12,334 nucleotides of DNA, from positions 1 through 12,334 of the forward strand of contig JASJGJ010000129.1 of the NCBI GenBank assembly GCA_033791605.1. Reading direction: 5' to 3'. Origin of the DNA: Porticoccus sp033791605 (GTDB lineage: Bacteria; Pseudomonadota; Gammaproteobacteria; Pseudomonadales; Porticoccaceae). This document shows, piece by piece, positions 1-7,073 of this stretch; position 1 is the stretch's first letter; each line of letters starts with the position of its first letter. A model generated the notes under the pieces. It saw only the letters and a program-made list of their open reading frames with translations, made no database searches and was not told the DNA's origin. The position numbers and the translations under genes were made by a program.

Positions 1-972
1 AAACCATTTATTAGTGTTGTGGTTCCAACCAGAAATCGTGTGGATTGGCTGCGCCGTTGTTTGGATGGTATTAACGAACAGGACTTTCCTGGCTATGAGG
101 TCGTTATCATCGACGATGGTTCCAGTGATGATGTGGTTTTGGCATATCAACAAATGATGTGTGAGCTTGGTTCAAGGTATCGCTTAATCCGAGCAAATCA
201 CGACGAAGGTCGGCGTTTGGGGCCTTCAGTTGTTCGTAATGTTGGTATTGAGCAATCCTGCGGCGAGTATATTGCTTTTTGTGATGATGATGATTACTGG
301 TGTCGAAAGGATTTACTGTCCACGGCAGTTGATTGCCTTCAACAAACGGGAGCTGAGCTTTATTTTTCCAATCAGAAAATCTTGCATGGAGATGAAGTTG
401 TTGCAAAGACGAGCTTTTCCCATGTTGAAAAAAGCCTGCGTAAGGAACAGAGACTAAAGGGTGTTGAAGTCTATCAAGTCAGTCGTGGGCAAATGCTTAG
501 TTTTCCAGATTATGCTCATTTGAATATTTCCATTGCAAAAAAAGCCTTACTGGACAGGGTGGAAAGGTTTTGGGTGGAAACCCGTTACGCCGAAGATGTG
601 GATTTATTTGTGCGTCTTTGTGATCAGGCGGAGGGCATCCTATTCCGCCCCGAGGTATGTTCGGCTCACAATGCGCCAGTGAAGCATGACCGGGAGTCAG
701 CGTCAAAAATTGTAGGGGATGTGAATCGCCGCTTACTGGAAAGCTCGGTTTATTGGCATTTGTTAACCGTGTGTTCATCATCAGAAGCGACGGAGTATGC
801 TGCTTTGTCATTATCCTCTAATTCAAAGCTGCTCACACAGGAACTGATATCACGAAAATCCTATAAGTCTGCATCGGCGATTGCCCGCATGGCTTTCGGC
901 GCAAAACCCAGTCTGAAATGGGGGGGGTATGCCGTGTGGCTTAGTATCAAGTCGATGCTGTCGAGAAAATAA
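1..972 (+). CDS. Family 2 glycosyltransferase (GT-A fold), 5'-truncated by window edge
   Basis: Likely transfers a sugar from a nucleotide-sugar donor onto a growing surface glycan at the cytoplasmic face of the inner membrane. The frame is open from base 1: the residues before the first GTG (KPFISV) run straight into VVPTRNR, the usual N-terminal strand of GT2 enzymes, so the true start lies left of the window and only a few residues are missing. Counting from base 1, 323 residues are visible. VIIDDGSSDD (residues 35-44) is the nucleotide-binding segment, IAFCDDDDYW (91-100) carries the metal-binding DxD, and AEDVDLFVRL (197-206) has the ED pair typical of the catalytic base. No membrane segment is evident. 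A run of eight G lies at 920-927, 15 codons before the stop. Donor and acceptor sugars cannot be read from the sequence. Family assignment is firm, specificity unknown. Confidence 0.93.
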   Translation, partial: KPFISVVVPTRNRVDWLRRCLDGINEQDFPGYEVVIIDDGSSDDVVLAYQQMMCELGSRYRLIRANHDEGRRLGPSVVRNVGIEQSCGEYIAFCDDDDYWCRKDLLSTAVDCLQQTGAELYFSNQKILHGDEVVAKTSFSHVEKSLRKEQRLKGVEVYQVSRGQMLSFPDYAHLNISIAKKALLDRVERFWVETRYAEDVDLFVRLCDQAEGILFRPEVCSAHNAPVKHDRESASKIVGDVNRRLLESSVYWHLLTVCSSSEATEYAALSLSSNSKLLTQELISRKSYKSASAIARMAFGAKPSLKWGGYAVWLSIKSMLSRK

Positions 973-1024
973 AGCGTAAAATCTCCCTCCAGCTTCTGAT
1001 CTATTCACATATTTTAGAGATATT

Positions 1025-1053
1025 AATACAAGCCATCTTTCTAGGTCTACAAT
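1025..1053 (+). promoter_or_regulatory. Possible sigma70-type promoter upstream of the HzsA-related gene
   Basis: TACAAT at 1048-1053 matches the -10 consensus at five of six positions. Seventeen bases upstream, AATACA at 1025-1030 keeps only the ACA half of a -35 element. Transcription would start near 1060, giving a leader of about 48 bases before the ATG at 1108 and making the upstream ATG at 1060 unusable. The weak -35 keeps this a guess. Confidence 0.25.
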
Positions 1054-1091
1054 AGCTGTATGTCTAATGTTGAGTTTGATCACCTCCCCCG

Positions 1092-1098
1092 AAAGGGA
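1092..1098 (+). promoter_or_regulatory. Ribosome binding site that sets the start at 1108
   Basis: AAAGGGA at 1092-1098 lies nine bases before the ATG at 1108. The alternative in-frame ATG at 1060 has no purine-rich site at a suitable distance. The downstream ATG also places a clean signal peptide at the protein's N-terminus. Confidence 0.6.
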
Positions 1099-1107
1099 AA
1101 TTTAACC

Positions 1108-3552
1108 ATGTGGCGTGTTGTCCTTGTACTTTTAGGGTGCATGCTCTCGGGCTTTGTTTTTCCAGGTTTAATGTCTATGGTCAGTTATGCTGATTCAGAT
1201 ACATGGAATGAACTTAAGCAGTTGCGATTAAAAAAGGAAAATCGCAGCCAAGTTGTAGAAAGCGTAAGTAAGAATTCCGTCAATATATCTGTCAATCGTG
1301 CTGCAGATGAAAAAAATAACAAGGAAAATGATGGGATAGCTACGTCTATTGTTTATACCCGAGTACCTCGAACCACAGGTTCGCACCAGGTATTAATCAA
1401 TGGGAAGCCTCATACACTCACGAAAGCAGATCTGTGGGACACATTGCCAGGCGTGGGTAGAAAATTTGGTAAATTTAATGCCCCAGGCCAGCTGGTGTTA
1501 CGCGATACTCAAGGTAATGAAGCTATTATTTTTGATTGTGTGAAGGATAGTCAGCCCTGTGTTCCGTTGGATCCCATGGTGTCATTGGACGGGACAAAAA
1601 TAGCGTTTTCAGTGTACCGGAGTGCCAAGTTACAAAATGCGCGGCATAATCGTGTGTTATTACCTAATACCTATTTAGGCCGCAGCGGACTGGAATCACA
1701 GATCTATATTTATGAGTTGGCCTCGGGGAAGTTGAAGAAGTGGCCTCGTTTGCCGAGTATTAATGATATCAGTCCAACTTGGCTCCCTGATGGTCGAATC
1801 ATGTTTTCGTCTACACGGAATGGTTTTTTTCGACCAAAGCTAAATGTTATTGGTTCAGGCTCCACTAGAGAACCACGACTTTTTATTGCGGATGACGATG
1901 GGTCCAATGTGGTCGATGTAAGTCCTCACGAGGTTACTGCTGCCATGCACCCCTTCCTGCTCAATAATGGGAGGGTTGCTTATAGTTCTCACTGGCTGAG
2001 TCACAACCTAGCCTATGTTTCCACTAATGGCGGTATTAACTGGCCAGGTACTGTCGACAATATGTGGGTCTTGATGGACACGGATTCACAAGGTGGCGAT
2101 ATGACGGCCTTGATTGGTGCCCATAAGCACAGTATCCGAACCTCACGAGGGCGAACCAAAACGATGAAAGCCTTTCATTTTCTGGGGCAACGATCAAGCA
2201 ATGATATTTGTGCCGTTAATTATTATCGTGCTAATAACCTAGGGCTAGGCGATGTCTGGTGCTGGCCACCAGAACTCAAAGGCGTAGAGGGGAAACTGCC
2301 GACCTTTCTTCCTCGAGGTGTTTACAATGTAGCTGACTGGTCGAAATCCAACGATGAACCCTCTTTTACTGAATCCAATTTAGGCCTCGGTGAGAGAGGG
2401 CGCACCTATCTAGGGAAAGTGGGCTATCCGGAGGGAACAGAGGATAACCAACTGTTACTCACCGTTGGCAGGGGGTACTGTTCTCAAATTGGTGCCAGTA
2501 TCGTAAAGACGCAAGAAAAAATGGGTGACCAGCCAGGCTGTGATGTGGGGTTGTACAAAACCACCCAAATTCCAAGCCGCCACCCCAGTGATTTGGTCAC
2601 CATTGTGGATCAACCTGAGTGGCATGAATTCGGTGCTCGAATCGTCAGGCCTAGAAACGTTAGTGAAGTACCATTAATCCGGTCTGATGACGGATCCTGT
2701 GTACTTGTGAGCTCTGATGCTGGAACAGCAGAGACAGCATTGCATCGCCCATATAAATTTAATAAAAATTACTATAACGCGGCTAACCACGGTGGTGAAA
2801 TAGATGGCATCTCCCATGATGAGTTGGCCGCTATCCGGTTTTGGGTTGTTCGCCCCAATCGTAGTGCAAAGATGGAGTTCAGGAATTCTATTGGGAATGC
2901 TTTAGCATTGCTGGGTGATGCCCCATTGTTGGCGGATAAATCGTTTTCCGCCAAGTTACCCTGTAATCTGCCTTACCTTATGGCGGGGGTGGATAAGCAG
3001 GGTCGTGTCATTAAACGAGATCAAGTTCCTCAATCCCTTCGGCTAGGGGAAAAAAGGGTTTGTTCCGGCTGCCATTTACACTCAAAAAAGGGCCGACCGT
3101 ACGAGCAGTCATTGGCTTTTTCTGCGAAACCTGTTGATTTGACGCATATTACGGCTGTACCGACGTACCAGAAGGATGTTCAGCCAATCTTAAAAGTACG
3201 CTGTAGTTCTTGTCATGAAACTGATGTGCCATTGATGGATTATGAAAAATTGGTTTGGGATTATTTCCAAACTTATGTGCCGCAAGACAGGAAGATCAAA
3301 GCGGCAGAAAAAGGTAACAGTAAAAGAATGTTTGGGCTACATCGGCCTTACACCAGCAAGTATGTCAACAATATGTTTGCCCGCGAAAGTTTGTTGTATT
3401 GGAAAGCGGCCAATCAACGTACTGATGGTAGAACCGACGATACCTACGATAACGACATCGATTTTGGTACAGATCACCCCACAGATGTAACGGCTGCTGA
3501 ACTTAAACTAATTGGTGATTGGTTGGATTCCGGGGCGCCTAAGGGCAAGTAG
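1108..3552 (+). CDS. Exported HzsA-related protein: propeller-like repeats plus two c-type heme motifs
   Basis: Role unknown. The layout resembles the alpha subunit of anammox hydrazine synthase: propeller, then a first heme c, then a C-terminal second heme c. From the ATG at 1108 the protein has 814 residues; an in-frame ATG at 1060 would add 16 residues ahead of the signal peptide. Residues 1-28 form a Sec signal peptide (MWR, hydrophobic core, SYA|DS cleavage), so the protein is periplasmic or outer-surface. LLGC at residues 8-11 could be read as a lipobox but sits very close to the N-terminus. WD40/PD40-like strands occur near residues 200-240 (ISPTWLPDGRIMFSSTRNG) and 257-297 (MHPFLLNNGRVAYSSHW). 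Heme motifs are CSGCH (652-656) and CSSCH (699-703), the latter in a segment starting VQPIL, as in planctomycete-type cytochrome c domains. The protein ends in a helix with WLDSGAPK. Possible distal ligands are His745 and His790. Hydrazine synthesis itself is unlikely: no beta or gamma subunit gene is nearby. Family call is fair; function is open. Confidence 0.8.
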   Translation: MWRVVLVLLGCMLSGFVFPGLMSMVSYADSDTWNELKQLRLKKENRSQVVESVSKNSVNISVNRAADEKNNKENDGIATSIVYTRVPRTTGSHQVLINGKPHTLTKADLWDTLPGVGRKFGKFNAPGQLVLRDTQGNEAIIFDCVKDSQPCVPLDPMVSLDGTKIAFSVYRSAKLQNARHNRVLLPNTYLGRSGLESQIYIYELASGKLKKWPRLPSINDISPTWLPDGRIMFSSTRNGFFRPKLNVIGSGSTREPRLFIADDDGSNVVDVSPHEVTAAMHPFLLNNGRVAYSSHWLSHNLAYVSTNGGINWPGTVDNMWVLMDTDSQGGDMTALIGAHKHSIRTSRGRTKTMKAFHFLGQRSSNDICAVNYYRANNLGLGDVWCWPPELKGVEGKLPTFLPRGVYNVADWSKSNDEPSFTESNLGLGERGRTYLGKVGYPEGTEDNQLLLTVGRGYCSQIGASIVKTQEKMGDQPGCDVGLYKTTQIPSRHPSDLVTIVDQPEWHEFGARIVRPRNVSEVPLIRSDDGSCVLVSSDAGTAETALHRPYKFNKNYYNAANHGGEIDGISHDELAAIRFWVVRPNRSAKMEFRNSIGNALALLGDAPLLADKSFSAKLPCNLPYLMAGVDKQGRVIKRDQVPQSLRLGEKRVCSGCHLHSKKGRPYEQSLAFSAKPVDLTHITAVPTYQKDVQPILKVRCSSCHETDVPLMDYEKLVWDYFQTYVPQDRKIKAAEKGNSKRMFGLHRPYTSKYVNNMFARESLLYWKAANQRTDGRTDDTYDNDIDFGTDHPTDVTAAELKLIGDWLDSGAPKGK

Positions 3553-3606
3553 CTACTTGATCACAAGCTCTTTTGAGTTGTTTTGGATTTTCAGTGTGAG
3601 AAATAT

Positions 3607-4362
3607 ATGGGTAAGCTAATCAAGATATATGGTGAAAGAAACACCAATACTAATTACATCAGTGAGCTAATTCGGTTGAATTTGGATGTAGAGGAAATTG
3701 AGGGGGTCGTACCTTACCGTCTGCTTAAGATGCAGAATATTCTTCCGGGCGAAGAATGGTTGCGGGATGCTTTCTTTTATTTTACTTCAAGAAAAAATTT
3801 AGGTTGGAAGCATGCTTGCGTTAAACCAGTTGACCAGTTGCGCCGCTATAGTTTGGTGAGAAAAAAACAGCCAGCCTTTATAACTATCACCAAAAACCCT
3901 TACTCTTGGTTGTTGTCTTTACATAGGCGCCCTTACCATCAGTATTATTCGAAACAGCCAGATTTCGAAACATTTTTGACCCTGCCTTGGAAAACGGTTG
4001 GGCGGGACAATATGAAAAAAAACCTGCAGAACCCAATTGAATTGTGGAATGTGAAGAATCGCTCGTATCGGCAATTATTAGAACTGGGTGCCATGAATAT
4101 TACGACAGAGGCAATATTTGAAAACCCTGAGGCTGTCATCAATAAAATAGCTGAAACTTTTTCTATCAATAAAAAAAGCGACGAGTTTTTAAACTTCGAG
4201 CGCTCCACTAAAGAAAAAGATAAGGATAGTAATTATTATCGTGATTATTACCTAAGTGAAAAATGGAGAGAGAAACTGTCTAAACAAGCACTGGCCATAA
4301 TTAATGATCATGTAGATAAAAAGTTAATGTCTGGCTTTGGTTATGATGTGTTGTCATCATAA
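3607..4362 (+). CDS. Divergent sulfotransferase-like protein (IYGERN-type P-loop)
   Basis: Probably transfers sulfate from PAPS to a glycan, in the cytoplasm. I chose the ATG at 3607 (251 residues), preceded by GTGAG six bases upstream; a TTG at 3583 would add eight residues with poorer support. IYGERNTNTNYI (residues 7-18) stands where sulfotransferases carry the 5'-phosphosulfate loop, but it has the GERN-x-x-TN form rather than PKSGTT. ITKNPYSWLLSLHRR (93-107) matches the 3'-phosphate-binding RNPxxxxxS region, with Lys in place of the usual Arg. GWKHA (66-70) follows the same sub-family's pattern. No signal peptide or membrane segment is seen. It lies 54 bp after the HzsA-related gene and is probably co-transcribed with it. 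It converges on the esterase gene with only 33 bp between stops and no clear terminator. The sulfotransferase fold is likely; activity and acceptor are inferred. A different nucleotide-binding function is possible. Confidence 0.7.
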   Translation: MGKLIKIYGERNTNTNYISELIRLNLDVEEIEGVVPYRLLKMQNILPGEEWLRDAFFYFTSRKNLGWKHACVKPVDQLRRYSLVRKKQPAFITITKNPYSWLLSLHRRPYHQYYSKQPDFETFLTLPWKTVGRDNMKKNLQNPIELWNVKNRSYRQLLELGAMNITTEAIFENPEAVINKIAETFSINKKSDEFLNFERSTKEKDKDSNYYRDYYLSEKWREKLSKQALAIINDHVDKKLMSGFGYDVLSS

Positions 4363-4395
4363 TTTGTAATAATAAATCTGTGACGCTAGCTACCA

Positions 4396-5310
4396 TTAAA
4401 AAATTGATAGTGCTGTATTGTTGGATGGTTCTTTGAGAGGACCTAGTAAGTATCCATTCTCAATTAAATAATTATCCATGACCAATATTGTAGCGCTTTT
4501 CCAAGGTTCCTTGTTGAAGAAGCCATGCTTTTGATTTTCGGCAATAGCTGTTTTTACTGGCACTCCGTACTTTATAGCATTCTCTCTAAAAATATCGCCT
4601 TGTTGGGTGAGCGGGTCTTTATCGCCAAAAATAAGTAAAGAGGGTGGAGTGCTACTACTGATATGTCGGTTGGGTGAGATCGCTTGAGCCATCTCTGGGC
4701 CTATGGCTTCGATTAGCTCGAGTTCCCTAGGGCTAAATTCAAGTTCAGCCGTGGCATTGGTGAGATCAAGAACGGGGTTGAACAGAACCAGTAGGCTTGG
4801 CCGTACCATTGGTTTCATTTCAGTTTGATTGATTTGGCAGAGAGCCAAACAGGCTGCAATATGTCCTCCAGCGGATGAGCCGGATGCGATGATCTTTTGT
4901 ACGTTGATACCCAGTTTATCAGCGTTATCAACCATCCATTTCATTGCATCCAAACCGTCAGTTACCGCAATATCTGGTGTGGTATGGTGTTTGCTGTCGA
5001 TGCGGTAATCGACCAAGGCCGCAACCATGCCGCGTTTTGACAGGTATTCGGCTTGCTTGCGGAAGTGGTCTATCCCACCACCTATCCAGCCACCACCAAA
5101 GAAGAACAGAATGGCGGGGCGCTGATCATTGGCTGAGTGTTCCTTTGGAAAATAAACTCTCATGGTCATATCACCCTGGAGCGTGTTCTTATAGGTGAAG
5201 TATTTAACTGTCGGTTTGTTCAAATAAAAAATTAAATAGACAACAGCCACGAAAACCAAGATGAGAAGGATGACCTGTGGCCAGTTAAAAATATTTTTGA
5301 TCCAGTCCAT
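4396..5310 (-). CDS. Membrane-anchored alpha/beta-hydrolase (acetyl-esterase / HSL / BD-FAE-like)
   Basis: Likely a carboxylesterase that removes or transfers acyl groups, plausibly acetyl esters on the polysaccharide. One N-terminal membrane segment (about residues 12-30, PQVILLILVF then VAVVYLIFYL) anchors it; the short N-terminus (MDWIKNIFNW) suggests a periplasmic catalytic domain, though orientation is not certain. Residues: Ser146 in GSSAG (144-148) is the nucleophile, Asp232 in GDKDPL the acid, and His262 in KHGFF the base. The oxyanion-hole motif reads FFGGGW (70-75), with Phe where HGGGW enzymes have His. At 304 residues it is a normal length. It is the last gene of the leftward block, 11 bp after the ligase-phosphatase stop and without a clear Shine-Dalgarno site, so translation may depend on coupling. 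The triad is complete, so activity is likely; the substrate is unknown. Confidence 0.87.
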   Translation of the reverse strand: MDWIKNIFNWPQVILLILVFVAVVYLIFYLNKPTVKYFTYKNTLQGDMTMRVYFPKEHSANDQRPAILFFFGGGWIGGGIDHFRKQAEYLSKRGMVAALVDYRIDSKHHTTPDIAVTDGLDAMKWMVDNADKLGINVQKIIASGSSAGGHIAACLALCQINQTEMKPMVRPSLLVLFNPVLDLTNATAELEFSPRELELIEAIGPEMAQAISPNRHISSSTPPSLLIFGDKDPLTQQGDIFRENAIKYGVPVKTAIAENQKHGFFNKEPWKSATILVMDNYLIENGYLLGPLKEPSNNTALSIF

Positions 5311-5321
5311 GTTGGTACTAT

Positions 5322-7073
5322 TTACGACACAGTATCAGTTGTGAGGAGGTGCTTCATGGTGACAATACAGCGATCAACCTTTTGAAAGGTCTCCTCATAA
5401 ATAGCTGTTGGTTTGTTGTAGGGGTCAGTAATTTCTATGGCATTTTTGACTTGATAAAGGCCACCCAATAAAAATGTTTTTCCTTGAGCTTGGCTATATT
5501 GTTCTTCCAGTTGGTGAAGTTGTTGGGACTCCATAACAAAAATAATATCTGCCCAGTCTACCAGGCTCTCATCAAGCACGGTCGACCTGAAATTTTTAGT
5601 CTGAAGGTTGTGTTTTTCTGCGATGGCCGCCATTCGTTGGTCTGCCATTCTTCTTCCATGAACATGAAAGCCCGCGGATTTAAATTCTACGCTGTTGAGC
5701 TGAGGCATCGTGTGGTCAGCCATGATATGGGCAATGGCGCTACGATTGATGTTGCCATAGCAGAGGAAAAGAACATGCTTCGCTTGTTTTAGGGGTTGTT
5801 CTATCTTGGTAATTTGGCTTTGTTCCAGTGTTCTTTTGCGTTGCTGTTTTTCGCGCCATTGGCCAAATAGGCGTTTACCGTAAGTGGCCATGATATGTTT
5901 CAGGTCGATAAGCCCCGGCTTAATATCTTTTAGCGATTGCGCATCAAAATAATGTTTTGGTGAGAAGATATGAAGCAAATCCTTCAGCCCACTTTTTATT
6001 GTGGGAATGGTTACCAATCGAGTATCAGCATCCTTTCGTATAACGGCTTCGAGCCAGCGAACATCACTGGAAAGCTTCCGGCAATAAATGTCTCGTCGAT
6101 AGGGGGAATGCTCCTCCACGGCTCCTGTGGTGTACAACTGGTAAAGCATATAAGGGAAATCGGCTCCGGCAACAACGGCAAGAGGTAATGAGCCCCAGAA
6201 CCGGCCGTTGATTTCAATGAGGATAAAGTCACCGGTCTCTGGGTTTTTCTTGAACTCCACCATGGCGACACCATGCCAGTTCAGGGCTTTTATCAACTTT
6301 TTGCTGGCTTCCAGTAGTTCGGGGTCGATGTCGACACTTTTGCGGTAGCTGCTACCCCCACCGGTCAACGGCATTTCATGAAGCCGCTGGTGCTGAAAGG
6401 CGTAGCGAATTTCCCCTTGATCAGCAATCAATTCGATGCCAAGCCCGACGCCGGTGAAATATTGTTGAAGTACCAAATGGGTGTGATTAAGCAATTCGTG
6501 GCTGATTTTATACAACGCTTTCTGGCTGTGTGCATAACGCACGGTCATCGGGACTCTGTTGGCCTTGTCGGAAATAGATCGACCAGGTTTAACGACGATA
6601 GGGTAGGTAAACTCGTGCTGAAGTTTATCCAGATCCTCACTATATCTAATGTCCCATGAGGTTGGTATTGGGACGCCACATTGTTTTGCTAATAGAGAGG
6701 TCTTGGCCTTGTCGAGTACGGTTTCAATTGCATCGAGTCCAGCCATGGTAATCTTTTTGGCATAGGGTGAATCGTGAAAATGTCTCGCAATGTGAATCAG
6801 CGTGCGATCTGTAACGGGAATAATAAGGTAGTACTGGTTATCCGTAAGAGTTTTTTCCACCCACTTGAGAAATTCATCAGTTGATTCAAGTGGGTTTGAA
6901 TACGACAGGCTTGACTGGTTGTAGCGTGAATAACTGCAAATAGGGTTTTCCAGATGAGAGGCTGTTGCCAGGTTCACACCTTTAGATCCTAGTGATCTGA
7001 TTATCGATAAGGCGGGTAGGGTGTCGCCATCCAATACCAGTACACTTTGCTCTTGATGCGAGGCTTTGCTCAT
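5322..7073 (-). CDS. ATP-grasp ligase fused to low-molecular-weight protein tyrosine phosphatase
   Basis: A two-domain cytoplasmic protein of 583 residues. Residues 10-330 form a carbamoyl-phosphate-synthase/D-Ala-ligase-like ATP-grasp unit: pre-ATP-grasp start VLVLDGDTLPALS, nucleotide-binding lysine in YPIVVKPGRS (157-166), a glycine-rich loop LTGGGSSYRK (236-245), and metal ligands Glu273, Glu287 and Asn289 (MVEFKK and LIEINGRFWGS). Such domains join a carboxylate to an amine or other nucleophile through an acyl phosphate. After a basic, Gln-rich linker (about 400-430), residues 432-575 form an LMW-PTP: CYGNINRS (438-445) is the C(x)5R-S loop with Cys438 and Arg444, and DPY (550-552) supplies the general acid. 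The loop has Asn where many family members have a second Cys (NICRS). The start overlaps the upstream sulfotransferase stop (ATGA) and has GAGGAG five bases upstream. In polysaccharide loci LMW-PTPs usually reverse BY-kinase phosphorylation. The ligase substrate is unknown. Confidence 0.88.
   Translation of the reverse strand: MSKASHQEQSVLVLDGDTLPALSIIRSLGSKGVNLATASHLENPICSYSRYNQSSLSYSNPLESTDEFLKWVEKTLTDNQYYLIIPVTDRTLIHIARHFHDSPYAKKITMAGLDAIETVLDKAKTSLLAKQCGVPIPTSWDIRYSEDLDKLQHEFTYPIVVKPGRSISDKANRVPMTVRYAHSQKALYKISHELLNHTHLVLQQYFTGVGLGIELIADQGEIRYAFQHQRLHEMPLTGGGSSYRKSVDIDPELLEASKKLIKALNWHGVAMVEFKKNPETGDFILIEINGRFWGSLPLAVVAGADFPYMLYQLYTTGAVEEHSPYRRDIYCRKLSSDVRWLEAVIRKDADTRLVTIPTIKSGLKDLLHIFSPKHYFDAQSLKDIKPGLIDLKHIMATYGKRLFGQWREKQQRKRTLEQSQITKIEQPLKQAKHVLFLCYGNINRSAIAHIMADHTMPQLNSVEFKSAGFHVHGRRMADQRMAAIAEKHNLQTKNFRSTVLDESLVDWADIIFVMESQQLHQLEEQYSQAQGKTFLLGGLYQVKNAIEITDPYNKPTAIYEETFQKVDRCIVTMKHLLTTDTVS

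Noticed and set aside
281..297. GATGATGAT repeat as a simple-sequence switch
   Set aside because: It encodes the Asp-rich metal site of the glycosyltransferase, and length changes would be in frame.
107..406. Antisense ORFs inside the glycosyltransferase and other large genes
   Set aside because: They have no ribosome binding site or recognisable domain and lie wholly within strongly supported genes on the other strand.
1060..1107. Upstream ATG at 1060 as the start of the HzsA-related gene
   Set aside because: It lacks a ribosome binding site, would place 16 polar residues before the signal peptide, and lies at the predicted transcription start. The ATG at 1108 has AAAGGGA at good spacing.
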